Shown in pieces: positions 1 to 10,959 of a DNA stretch of 64,000 bases. The notes beneath the pieces were generated by a model that was not told the origin of the DNA, did not search any database, and was given only the letters and a program-made list of their open reading frames with translations. The stretch is from NCBI GenBank assembly GCA_023898725.1, contig CP060236.1, forward strand, positions 562,501 through 626,500, written 5' to 3'. Every line of letters starts with the position of its first letter. The stretch's first letter is position 1. The position numbers were made by a program, and so were the translations under genes. This DNA is from Alphaproteobacteria bacterium. GTDB taxonomy: Bacteria; Pseudomonadota; Alphaproteobacteria; JAUHZC01.

Positions 1-2180
<2,180 letters not shown>

Positions 2181-2502
2181 TTTAATTGCCCTTATAGGGT
2201 TTACATATCGTCATTAATTCACCTTTTCATATTTATTACAAAAAATCTCTTTTATTCATGTATCTATTTTTTGACACAAGGTTTTAGTATCATAAATATT
2301 ACCTTGCTCACTGAACGCTTTTGATATAAGTGTAGTGAGAGTTTTTGTTTTCCTATGTCATGATCATGATTGATTATGCGAATTTATATAGGTAGTGAGG
2401 CTAACCCTTTGCCCCTTTATTGGATTTTGGTTCGGAAACTCAGATATTTTTCAATTGCCGTTGAAAAATCTATTAACAGTAACTATCTAAAAGGAAGAAT
2501 AA
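2181..2502 (+). other. Spacer after 23S with no 5S rRNA; contains long cspA leader
   Basis: This 322-base stretch has no recognisable 5S rRNA, tRNA or convincing coding frame. It is AT-rich and includes a good sigma-70-like promoter at 2271-2299. Transcription from there would give the cold-shock gene downstream a 5' leader of about 195 bases. Long structured leaders are known to control cspA-type mRNAs in other bacteria; a thermosensing role here is inference. Confidence 0.5.
2271..2299 (+). promoter_or_regulatory. Putative sigma-70 promoter for cspA
   Basis: A perfect -35 hexamer TTGACA (2271-2276) is followed by 17 bases and an AT-rich -10-like AAATAT (2294-2299). It lies between the 23S end and cspA, pointing toward cspA. 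Confidence 0.5.
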
Positions 2503-2709
2503 ATGGCACAAGGTACAGTAAAGTGGTTCAATACTACAAAAGGTTATGGTTTCATTGCTCCTGAGCAGGGTGGCGCTGATATTTTTGTTCACATCAGTGA
2601 AGTCCAAAAAGCAGGAATCCAACATCTTCCAGATGGACAGAGAGTGTCCTATGAGCTAGCGGAAAACCGTGGAAAGCAATCCGCCGTAAATATTAGTTTG
2701 AGCGACTAA
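2503..2709 (+). CDS. cspA: Cold-shock domain protein (CspA family)
   Basis: A 68-residue single cold-shock domain, the usual length of the family. It shows KWFN (7-10), the RNP1-type KGYGFI (13-18) and RNP2-type DIFVHI (26-31) motifs that bind single-stranded RNA or DNA. Family members act as RNA chaperones that melt secondary structure at low temperature or in early growth. The ATG is preceded by AAAAGGAAG at a good distance. It stands 104 bases ahead of a DEAD-box helicase on the same strand, a functionally sensible pairing since both remodel RNA. Confidence 0.95.
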   Translation: MAQGTVKWFNTTKGYGFIAPEQGGADIFVHISEVQKAGIQHLPDGQRVSYELAENRGKQSAVNISLSD

Positions 2710-2813
2710 CCTCGCGCCACGCTAAGGCTTGCATTTCATTAATTTGACTTGTGTTCGTTTCGTTAACTGACATGCACTAGCACCGTTTAAAACAAACAAC
2801 ATAAGGATTAATT

Positions 2814-4244
2814 ATGCAAGATTTCAATTTCCCAGGAATACCAAGCGAACTTAAGGTTTCGTTAACACGCTTAAGGTTTACAGAACCGACACCTGTGCAA
2901 CGTGAAACAATACCTCTTGCTCTTGCGGGTAGAGATGTTTTGGCTACGGCTCAAACGGGAACAGGAAAAACGGCTGCGTTTGGTATCCCCCTGGTTACAA
3001 AAGTTCTTTCTGACACACAGAGCCACGGTCTAGTGCTCTTGCCAACCCGTGAACTTGCCCTTCAAGTGTATCAGGCCTTCCAGTCTTTTATCGGTAAGGC
3101 GAAAGTTCCTATGGCCCTGCTTGTTGGTGGTGAGTGTTATACCCGTCAGGGAAACCAATTGCGCGCAAATCCGCGCATTGTTATCGGTACACCAGGCCGC
3201 ATTAATGATCATCTCAATCGTAAAACGCTTTCCCTTGCGAATACGCGTATCCTTGTTCTTGATGAAGTTGACCGGATGCTTGATATGGGATTCTCCATTC
3301 AGTTGGATGCTATTGCGAAATTTCTTCCTGAAGTCCGCCAAACACTGATGTTCTCCGCAACCCTTCCTTCTGGCATTCAGAAATTATCGGCAAAATATTT
3401 GACAGATCCTGCCCGTATTACGGTGGGGTCAGTTCATACGCCTGCGGCCAATATTAAGCAAACCCGTTTGAAGGTCGAAGATCCGGATAAGTATAACTTG
3501 CTTCTTGAAGAGCTTGAAGTGCGTCAAGGATCTGTGATCGTTTTTGTGAAAACGAAGCGTTCGGCAGATGCAATGATGGTTAAGCTTAAGAAAAATGGTC
3601 ATAAAGCGGATGCCCTTCATGGTGACTTGCGCCAGAATAAGCGTAACCGTGTTATCGCTGATTTTCGCAAACAAACCTCACGTGTTCTTGTTGCTACAGA
3701 TGTTGCGGCACGCGGTCTTGATATTCCGCACATTTCACATGTTATTAACTACAATCTTCCTCAAAATCCAGAGGATTATATTCACCGTATCGGACGCACG
3801 GCCCGTGCAGGTGCAAGTGGTGAGGCCGTAAACTTTTTAAGCTCTGCTGAAACAGTACAATGGCGTGCGATTGAACGCTTACTTGATCCTTCTTTAAAGG
3901 ACACCAAGCCCGTGAAACCAGGTTCTCGCAAGGGTCGCCCCGGATTTTTACAGGGAAAAGGTCCCGACCGGAGAGGTGAGCGATCATCCGCACGTCCCGG
4001 GGCACCAAAAGCGCTGAGGCCATTCCGTGCAAAATCTTCCTCTGCCGATGGCAGTGCAGATTCTCACGAGCGTCGTCCAGCACGGACCTTTGGGGGACAA
4101 AGCCGTGGACGTGATGCATCAGAGCGTCGTCTGTCGCCAAATGGTTCTCCAAAACGTCCTAATTTTCGTTCTGGTAGTCGCCCAGAAGGAAGACCCCCGC
4201 GTGCCAAAGCCCGCTCTGCTCCACGTCCAGCCCCCGCACGCTGA
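2814..4244 (+). CDS. DEAD-box ATP-dependent RNA helicase, RhlE/DeaD type, with DEVD motif II
   Basis: A 476-residue RNA helicase with both RecA-like domains: Q motif (EPTPVQ, 24-29), motif I AQTGTGKT (45-52), Ia PTRELA (77-82), Ib TPGR, motif II DEVD (150-153), SAT (181-183), motif V ATDVAARGLD and motif VI HRIGRTARAG (324-333). Motif II reads DEVD rather than DEAD; the codons at 3259-3270 are unambiguous. From about residue 365 to the end lies a basic tail rich in Arg, Gly, Pro and Ser, typical of RNA-tethering extensions. The likely role is unwinding of rRNA or mRNA, perhaps in ribosome assembly or cold response next to cspA. ATG start follows AAGGATTA. Confidence 0.93.
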   Translation: MQDFNFPGIPSELKVSLTRLRFTEPTPVQRETIPLALAGRDVLATAQTGTGKTAAFGIPLVTKVLSDTQSHGLVLLPTRELALQVYQAFQSFIGKAKVPMALLVGGECYTRQGNQLRANPRIVIGTPGRINDHLNRKTLSLANTRILVLDEVDRMLDMGFSIQLDAIAKFLPEVRQTLMFSATLPSGIQKLSAKYLTDPARITVGSVHTPAANIKQTRLKVEDPDKYNLLLEELEVRQGSVIVFVKTKRSADAMMVKLKKNGHKADALHGDLRQNKRNRVIADFRKQTSRVLVATDVAARGLDIPHISHVINYNLPQNPEDYIHRIGRTARAGASGEAVNFLSSAETVQWRAIERLLDPSLKDTKPVKPGSRKGRPGFLQGKGPDRRGERSSARPGAPKALRPFRAKSSSADGSADSHERRPARTFGGQSRGRDASERRLSPNGSPKRPNFRSGSRPEGRPPRAKARSAPRPAPAR

Positions 4245-4300
4245 GATAACTTTTAGGAGGTTGTCCCAGATAATACATAAAAAGTGTTATAAAGGTAGGC

Positions 4301-4771
4301 ATGAGAAAGAGTCGTTTAAGCAGAATGAAACACGAAAAGCTAGTTGAGCCTTTTGTGGCCGGCACCATAGCAAGATGTGTGTCTTGATTGATTGGTATCA
4401 ATCATAAAACAGCAGCTTACTATTATCAGAGGCCCAGAGTATTGATTGCCCAGCATCAAGAACGTGAAGTTTTGTCTGTTTTTGATGGAGAGATAGAGGT
4501 TGATGAAAGTTATTTTGGAGGTGCCCGTAAAGGTCAACGAGAAAGGGGATCTGTAGGTAAGGTTCCTGTATTTGGTCTATTGAAGCGGGGATGCAAGGTA
4601 CATACTCAGGTGATTCCAGATGCCAAGAGAACCCCGCTGGTTCCGATTATTCGGAGCAAGGGAGTAACCTGATAGCCTTGTTTATACAGACTCTTGGCCA
4701 GCCTATAATGTTTTGGATACGACTGAATTTGGCCACTACCACATTAATCATTCCAAAAATTTTCGATGCCC
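4301..4771 (+). mobile_element. IS1595-family transposase remnant (in-frame stop, 3' end lost)
   Basis: Reading from the ATG at 4301 gives a typical IS1595/ISXO2-like transposase start (MRKSRLSRMKHEKLVEPF), then a TGA within CVS-stop-LIGINHKTAAYYY near 4385. The catalytic core follows with EVDESYFGG, GKVPVFGLLKRG and YTDSWPAYNVLD (near 4680-4720), so the first two acidic residues of the DDE triad are present. Similarity ends at about HINHSKNF (4740-4765). The third catalytic acidic residue and the C-terminus are missing, and unrelated coding sequence follows. Sequence just upstream (GGTTGTCCCAGATAATAC, about 4259-4276) could be the left terminal repeat. The element is dead. Confidence 0.85.
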
Positions 4772-4775
4772 TTGA

Positions 4776-5253
4776 TGTGATCCTTCTTATCCGCAAAAAG
4801 TGTGTTGTGATTAATTCTAAAATGTCTGAGATCAGAGGTGTCCAAGGTCCAGAGGTGTTCAAGGTATTGCACGCTGGGCATGAGTCACGAGAGACAACAC
4901 GATCCAACGTGACTGTATTCTACTTTGCGGCAAATGCCCTCGTTAGCTGGATCGAGGTTGTTGATGAAATTGCGTGGGCCTGTGGAAGAGACCTGGTTGC
5001 TACCATGACATGTGGACGTGTTGTTCGGCGGGATTCATTAGGCATTCCTATTGCCTACCCGGCGGAAACCTTCTCGAAAGAAGCTAAACTTGCAAGCATC
5101 TTTTGGATATTAAAGAGAATGGAGACAGCTAGAGCGGGAGACGTTAATGGGCACGTGCGCACACTTACAAGTGAGATCAAGCAAACACTCAGGCTCCATC
5201 CAGTAACTCGAGGGTCAAATATATCAAGAACAGTGGTTGATTACCTCAGATAG
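4776..5253 (+). pseudogene. C-terminal remnant of 'family A' gene, cut at its 5' side at the IS1595 remnant
   Basis: The open frame ending at 5253 has no credible start; its beginning runs into the IS1595 relic. Its last ~110 residues match the C-terminus of the frame ending at 7946: FSKEAKLASIFW against FVKEARLLSLLW, then LHPVTRGSNISRTVVDYL against THPPVSGSTLSKILVDHL. It is therefore a truncated paralogue. Whether the IS inserted into the gene or a deletion joined them cannot be decided from one sequence. I do not recognise the family or a function. A hydrophobic stretch (VTVFYFAANALV) suggests a membrane segment, also present in the paralogue. Confidence 0.7.
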
Positions 5254-5314
5254 AAGTAAAATTGACAAATAGCCAAGAATCTGCAAATATTCTCAGGTGA
5301 TAGGAGCATTGATT

Positions 5315-6115
5315 ATGGTTAAAGTTTTACGCACATTGTTGGTTTTCTCTGTTGTTGTGGCACAAGCCTCAACAACTCGTGCGTGCGCGGATGGTACGGG
5401 GGAAACTTTTCCATCACCCTTAACTATTGCGCGCGCCATGCGACTCGATCCTCATCCCTCAATTGATTCACTGGAACCCATGGAGGTCGTTGATCCTCAC
5501 CCGTATCCTTCCGGAAGACCCCGTGTGAAGCGTGCGGAGTATTTACCAGTCACATCTACCTGGCAAACAAAGGAAGAAATAGAGTTTGCACAGCAGTGTT
5601 TTAAAACGGCGTGTTCCTTTTTCTTGCGTTATCAAAAAGAGGGCAAGAGTGGGCTAATTACTGCAGCTCTCCATTATGCACGAGCAGCGCTCTATTACGG
5701 TCACAGTGAGGCTGGCTCACTTATGATGAACTACTATGGTTATAAAATAGCGTATATTCCTCTAGGTGGAGGATACACTGAAAACGTTCGGTGTCCAGGT
5801 AAGCCTGATTTTCGATTCTATAACGCTGTCGGACGAACAAGAAGAGGGTTCGGTGGAACAAGAACCCCTGTCGTTGCCTATGGATTTAATGCGCGTGCAT
5901 TAGCTGCAGGAAAAACCCCGACAACAGGAGATCTTGACGATAAGTTAGGACTCGTATTGAGAGATATTTTTAGGGCCGAGGATGCTCCCGAAACCCTTGG
6001 TGTAGGGGTTGGCGATGTAGTAGTTGTGCTTGAAGAAAGCAAAGAAGAAGGAGACGAGGAGAGACGTGCTCTATTGGGCACGGTGAGGCACCGCCGCACT
6101 GGAACAGTCGACTAA
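5315..6115 (+). CDS. Secreted Sel1-like repeat protein, 'family B' (intact copy)
   Basis: A 266-residue protein with a clear signal peptide (VLRTLLVFSVVVAQAS, cleavage near RACA), so probably exported. The middle (ALHYARAALYYGHSEAGSLM) looks like one degenerate Sel1-type helical repeat, a fold for protein contacts. The C-terminus is acidic and Gly-rich, then ends basic. The ATG at 5315 is preferred to an earlier start because TAGGAG sits 8 bases before it. It is paralogous to the frameshifted gene at 8006-8807: both share EEIEFAQQC/DEIHFAESC-like segments and the Sel1-like block. It follows a family A remnant as the other copy does. The function is unknown; a secreted adaptor or effector is a guess. 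Confidence 0.65.
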   Translation: MVKVLRTLLVFSVVVAQASTTRACADGTGETFPSPLTIARAMRLDPHPSIDSLEPMEVVDPHPYPSGRPRVKRAEYLPVTSTWQTKEEIEFAQQCFKTACSFFLRYQKEGKSGLITAALHYARAALYYGHSEAGSLMMNYYGYKIAYIPLGGGYTENVRCPGKPDFRFYNAVGRTRRGFGGTRTPVVAYGFNARALAAGKTPTTGDLDDKLGLVLRDIFRAEDAPETLGVGVGDVVVVLEESKEEGDEERRALLGTVRHRRTGTVD

Positions 6116-6368
6116 TCTGTGTCCTCTGAAAAAGGAGTGACTCGTACGAATACCCGAGATTCTTTGATCAGGCCATCCCCAAAGGCACAGGGTGGCTACA
6201 GCCGTGGTTTTTGGAAAGACCGAGGGATAAAGGCTATTAATTCTGATGATAAAAAAATAACATAGTACGCTGGCCGGTGTTTATTAATGGGCAGAAAGTC
6301 AATTTTTCCCCTTTCTGTAAAATTATCCCCTTCAATAATGACATATAGGTAATACATTAGCCCTTAGT

Positions 6369-7946
6369 ATGAAACATCGCGCACCATCACGTTTACTAAA
6401 AATCTTCTGAGAGCTTTTATTCTCTTTTCCTCTGTTTCGTTGCCAATGATGACATCAGGAGGTGTTGCTCCTGAATCTGTTATTCTCGAGGAATTAGAGT
6501 TTGTCGATGATCCACGAGCTTGCTTTCAAAGATATCGTATGGGGAGAAAGATCAGTCACTTAAGGTATTTTCATCATTCTACCTTGATTTTCAGAATTGC
6601 GACACTATGCAAGTGCTGTTGTCCCCGTCCCACCAGTATTATTAGAGGCAGTAATGACTGATGATCCAAAAACTAATCATCTTTCCCAACCGTTACGCAA
6701 AGATGCCCGCGTTTTTTATGACGAGTTCGTCCGTGTGTGTGCGGAAATTAATGGAAGAAACCCTGATAAGGCTATAACTGATATTGGCGATGATGGGACA
6801 ATTGTTGATCACTTAACATCTCCACTCCTAGGCGAACATGTCGTCAACCCCCTTGATACCCCGGTGATGCGATTTATTGATGCACAAGTATGTGAAAATG
6901 GGTGGGGGCGTCCTTGTGTAGATTATCCTGCGGCTTACTATGATTGTCAAAGTTTTACGACCCCCATTCCTGATGACATTATATATGATGAGGGCTATCT
7001 CATGCCTGATGGAACCGCAGCTCCCGTAGAGGGCATTCGGCAACTACCCCATCGCATCGCAACCTTTTTGCATGCTCATGCAAAAACAAATGCCATTGCC
7101 GCATATTTCGACGGGGTTGTAAAGCTGCGTAACCTGAATCGTGAGAACCTCAGGTTGGATGAGGGAATAGAATCCCTAACGTTTTAAATGCGTAAATTAA
7201 ACGCTCTGGCGGCAGATTTACTTTCAGATGGGAAAAGCCAGCCAATTATGGTTGGTGTAGATTTTCCCGCGGATATCGATCTCTATAAAATGATTACGGA
7301 CACCTCTGACACCCGCGAAAGACTACTAAAAAGAGTGATCACTACACGAGCAGCACATGGGGTCTTAACTGAACCCGAAAATCATCTTTTGAGGTCTATG
7401 GTGCAAAGTCTCCCTGGTAATACAGAGAGGTATTTTCGCCTCTGGGAAGAAGCAACAGGCGATCTTTCGGCCACACGTGGTGCAATGCCTGCCCCCGTTA
7501 ATCGTAAGGATCAGCTTCCTGACTTTATTATTGGCAGTGCGGCAATCATTGGCGGTATTGCTTATACACAATCACCAAGCTTTTATGACCCTGCCGTGTG
7601 GGGAGAGGGGCTTTCTTTCCTCGTGATAGGGAGTGTCACCCTTGTCAGGCTCACTAATCAAGTGTTGTTATCTTATGGCGTTGATGCGTGTGCCTGCATC
7701 CCTTGCCTCCGTCCCCGTGATTTTGGCTCGTGGAATCGCGGTGGCATTGTGCCTCCCACAACCTTTGTTAAAGAAGCCCGCCTTCTTTCCTTATTATGGA
7801 TGATGAAGTATACAGATCGTGTGCAAAGTGAGGGTGATATCCCCACTCTTGTGCGTGAAATGGGTGTAGCTGTTCGCAGTGCATTAAATACGCACCCCCC
7901 TGTTTCTGGGTCAACACTATCAAAGATACTCGTTGATCACCTATAG
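6369..7946 (+). pseudogene. 'Family A' exported protein gene, broken by two frame changes and an in-frame stop
   Basis: The reading starts at ATG 6369 (MKHRAPSRLLKIF), changes frame near 6405 into a hydrophobic signal-like stretch (RAFILFSSVSLPMM), changes again near 6590, then runs open to a TAA at 7185 directly followed by ATG at 7188. The same frame continues to 7946. No ribosome site precedes 7188, so a single ~525-residue gene damaged by lesions explains this better than several small genes. The C-terminal third includes hydrophobic FIIGSAAIIGGIAY and LSFLVIGSVTLVRL stretches and matches the remnant ending at 5253. Parts could still be translated. The family is not recognised. Confidence 0.6.
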
Positions 7947-8005
7947 AATTAATTGACAAACAAGGATATTCATATAGAGTATTTATGTACATAAGGATAA
8001 TCTTT

Positions 8006-8807
8006 ATGCACTATATACTTTCCATTCTTACAATATTGTTATGTCCCCCACTTCTCGCAAGTTTTACTGAAGTTAGTGACGCTGAAAGGTCACCTGTTCG
8101 TACAGGGATACACATGCACCCTGATGCGCACACACTTAAACTGCTTGATTTATCTTATATCAGTGCTGACACTGGTGATACTGTGAATTTTAAGGCACGG
8201 CGCACGACAGACCATTATCCGAATGAAGATGAAATTCATTTTGCTGAGTCATGTGTTACCGCTGCGGAAAAGCTGTTAGTGGGAACGTTTAAACGAGATA
8301 TGTGGGGAAGAACCGTGTGCGTGGGAAAAAGACCCTAGCCGTGCCCTGAAACTCCTTGCACAAGCCCATTATTTTGGGGCTCCGCGAGCAGCATCATTGA
8401 TAGGACGTTATTTTGAAAACGGATTTAAAGGTCTGTTTCCTGAGGAGGAAATAGCAGGATGTCCGATCACCAAGGAATCGCTCGACGCACTGGATGCATC
8501 GCATAGGCTGCATTTTGGCCAGCGCCTTAGCAGAAGATATGAATCAAACCGCACACGTATTAAGGATAGGAAACCGCTTAGGCTTGGCTACTTACCGGAA
8601 GGAACATTGTTGAAGGTCTTGAAAGATTATGATGCAACGCACAGGCAGACACCTCCGCCTACGTATGCAACAGATTCTGATATTTCTTCTGAAGATGGCG
8701 TAAGAGTTGATGACGTTACCTTTCGCGCAGAAGGTCCCGCATATGCTGAAAAAGTTCCTCTTTTAAGAAAAGACCGTACCGGCATTCGTAAGCGCCTTGT
8801 CCATTAA
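8006..8807 (+). pseudogene. 'Family B' secreted Sel1-like gene, single frameshift
   Basis: ATG 8006 has AAGGA 8 bases upstream and opens a signal peptide (HYILSILTILLCPPLLAS). The frame is lost near 8303-8306, inside a TGTGGGG run. Changing frame there gives a continuous reading into DPSRALKLLAQAHYFGAPRA, a clear Sel1-type repeat, and on to the stop at 8805-8807. The paralogue at 5315-6115 lacks this break and aligns on both sides of it. A one-base indel has inactivated the gene, unless slippage on the G run restores it. It follows the family A gene by 59 bases, repeating the A-then-B order seen upstream. Confidence 0.7.
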
Positions 8808-8825
8808 TACCCCCATAACTTCTAC

Positions 8826-9485
8826 GGCCGTGTTGCAAATTTGAATGTTGAGGAACCAACAGCCTCTGAAAGGTTCTTGGGGCTTAATATCCGAGCAGAC
8901 CTTGAGTGATGGTTCTGACTTCTCCTTGAAGGTCTTGTGCGAACTTCCAGGTATCTCATTGATCCTTTTTAGATATTCTCATCAGTTCAAGTCCTTTTAA
9001 TGTAGCATAAGCGGCTGTGCGTGACTTGAATCCCAGGGTTGGTTTTGTGAGGGGTTTGATTTTGCCATTATCTGATTCGATCAAATTATTCAGGTATTTT
9101 ACCTGTAGATGTTGCCACTCTTTTGTGCAGCTCCTGTATTGCGTATTGGGGACAAATAAAATCAATGGTATAGCCTTGCTTATTCAAGGTTCTATAAAGG
9201 TATGGCCATTTTCTTTTCACTTTGATGCAGGTCTCATCCACGCGCCAAGACTATCCACTGGTTATTTTTCAGTACCACTTAAGTCTATCCAGAATTTTAG
9301 AGGCATAATAGATGACCCAATGATAGAGCGTTGTAGGGTTAACCTGGATGCCTCTTTCACAGGCCATTTTCTCTCAGTCGGGATAGCTGATTCCATACTT
9401 ACAATACCATCTTACCGCCCAGATGATGATTTGATAATAAAAATGACGATATCTGAACGCCAAATTTCCAACAGGGACAAAAGGT
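8826..9485 (-). mobile_element. IS6-family (IS26-like) transposase remnant
   Basis: Read on the minus strand, the fragments match IS6 transposases in order: FRYRHFYYQIIIWAVRWY, then NPTTLYHWV, then SWRVDETCIKVKRKWPYLYR with the first catalytic Asp, and finally KYLNNLIESDNGKIKPL and LGFKSRTAAYATLKG near the C-terminus, ending at 8956. At least three stop codons interrupt it and the middle of the catalytic domain appears deleted or frameshifted. At 8826-8840 the sequence GGCCGTGTTGCAAAT resembles the IS6 terminal repeat (typically GGCxCTGTTGCAAA). No matching repeat was found near 9500, so the other end seems lost. Confidence 0.85.
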
Positions 9486-9689
9486 GAGTGGTTTGAGTGA
9501 AACAACATTATATTGTCATGCAAAGACGAAAAACAAATATTAGCCGTTTAGGCGTGGCTTATCGTGACATAAAATTTACACCCCACAATGTTTTCACATT
9601 ATATTATATCTGAATTATTATTCTATTCTGGGAGAAATACGAATAAGTTTTCGCGGCGATAACCCAAATATCCACCCAAGATAGTGACA

Positions 9690-9710
9690 ATATCTAGCTT
9701 AATTAGATAT
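9690..9710. repeat. Inverted repeat ATATCTA-N7-TAGATAT
   Basis: A perfect 7-bp inverted repeat with a 7-base centre lies about 190 bases upstream of the oxygenase start. It could be an operator or chance symmetry in AT-rich DNA. Confidence 0.4.
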
Positions 9711-9808
9711 TTATCAAACTCCCTGAAACCTCATTGCTTATGATTGCTGAAAATTCTTTTCATTTAAGCTTATGATCTCATTATTCGCATTAAAACAAGT
9801 TTTCCTAG

Positions 9809-9820
9809 ACCCACTTGGGT
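9809..9820. promoter_or_regulatory. Possible operator ACCCA-CT-TGGGT
   Basis: A 5-bp GC-containing inverted repeat stands out in AT-rich surroundings about 75 bases before the oxygenase ATG. The spacing suits a regulator site. No regulator is assigned. Confidence 0.3.
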
Positions 9821-9893
9821 AAAAGTTAATCACCTTTATGGAATAAAAAGATTTCTAGTTCTAAGTTCAGATGAAATTAAACGGTAATTTAAA

Positions 9894-10958
9894 ATGTTTG
9901 CACAAAATTTAAACGTTAAGAGATCAAATACTCTATCACGTCAACTTAAGGTGATGGAATATAATTTAAACTTAAGTGACATAAGCTTACTTAACGAGTG
10001 CTCTGATGAAGCTCTCTCTCGTTTTGATAACGTAGATAACCCAGATTTTTATGAGGCAAAAAATATATTTATCACAAAACTACCACAACAAATTCGTTTG
10101 ACAGTTAGTGAGTTTAAAAAGGAGGCGTCTGACGTATTAGTCATAAGGGGATATCCCTTTGACGATAAGCTGTTAGGGAGTACGCCCCCTCATTGGAATG
10201 TTCCTAAGTCTGATTATGCCCGAAAACTGCAATTCATTAACTTTTTCATAGCTGCTCAATTTGGTTATCCCTATAGCTGGAAAACACAAAACGGCGGCAG
10301 TTTTGTATCTGATGTTCTGCCAATTCAGGGTTTTGAAGAACATCAACAGGGATATGGATCTAATGTGAATCTAAGATTTCATACAGAAGACTCTTTCCAT
10401 ATTGCTCGGGCTGACTTTTTAACGCTTATGTGTATGAGAAATGATTCTAGAACGCCAACTACACTATTTCCTATTCAGTTAGATGCGATTCCAGATGAAT
10501 ATAAAAGAGAGTTGTTTAAAGAACAGTATGAAATCTATCCTGATGATTCCCACACAGAGGTTACGTACACAGAAAAACAGTATAAAGAGAACACGGATTT
10601 GCAAAAAACCTTTGAAACATTCAATAAGATCCGAAAAATAAGTATTCTTCGTGGGCAATGGAATAACCCATACTTGCAACTTGATCCAGAGATCATGCCA
10701 ACTGAAAATCTTACTACCGAAGCGAAAGCTGCATTTGATTATATCTGTGAGAAGATTGAAGAATCTCGTACCGGACTGGCTTTAAACCAAGGTGAGATCC
10801 TTATCATTAATAATCATCTGCTTGCACATGGTCGTGGTAAATTCAAGGCAAACTACGATGGCCGTGACAGATGGATGGAGCGTATTCTTGTTCTGGAAGA
10901 CTTACGTAAAACAGTTTCCCATAGAACAGGCCGTAACACCCATATGATTGTTAGATAA
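9894..10958 (+). CDS. Fe(II)/2-oxoglutarate-dependent oxygenase, clavaminate synthase/VioC/AsnO-like
   Basis: A 354-residue protein with the metal-binding facial triad of the TauD/clavaminate-synthase-like superfamily: His163-x-Glu165 (RFHTEDSF) and His312 (LLAHGRGKF). The 2-oxoglutarate-binding arginine is most likely Arg326 in YDGRDRW, 14 residues after the distal His, as in VioC and AsnO. The HxE rather than HxD spacing and the HGR...YDGxDRW signature point to the subgroup that beta-hydroxylates free amino acids (Arg, Asn, Lys and similar). The substrate cannot be read from sequence. It heads a tight operon with an EamA exporter and an NhaC-type antiporter, suggesting it makes or modifies a small amino-acid-like molecule that is then moved across the membrane. 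Confidence 0.85.
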   Translation: MFAQNLNVKRSNTLSRQLKVMEYNLNLSDISLLNECSDEALSRFDNVDNPDFYEAKNIFITKLPQQIRLTVSEFKKEASDVLVIRGYPFDDKLLGSTPPHWNVPKSDYARKLQFINFFIAAQFGYPYSWKTQNGGSFVSDVLPIQGFEEHQQGYGSNVNLRFHTEDSFHIARADFLTLMCMRNDSRTPTTLFPIQLDAIPDEYKRELFKEQYEIYPDDSHTEVTYTEKQYKENTDLQKTFETFNKIRKISILRGQWNNPYLQLDPEIMPTENLTTEAKAAFDYICEKIEESRTGLALNQGEILIINNHLLAHGRGKFKANYDGRDRWMERILVLEDLRKTVSHRTGRNTHMIVR

Positions 10959-10959
10959 A

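Larger units (their letters stand above)
9486..9893 (+). other. AT-rich upstream region of the oxygenase operon
   Basis: No gene is seen in these 408 bases. The region is AT-rich and holds two inverted repeats, at 9690-9710 and 9809-9820, that could be regulator sites for the operon starting at 9894. No strong promoter consensus is obvious. Confidence 0.4.

Noticed and set aside
2370..2564. 64-residue frame overlapping cspA start
   Set aside because: Different frame from the clear cold-shock gene, no ribosome site, no family.
9017..9487. 156-residue plus-strand frame
   Set aside because: It is antisense to the IS6 transposase remnant.
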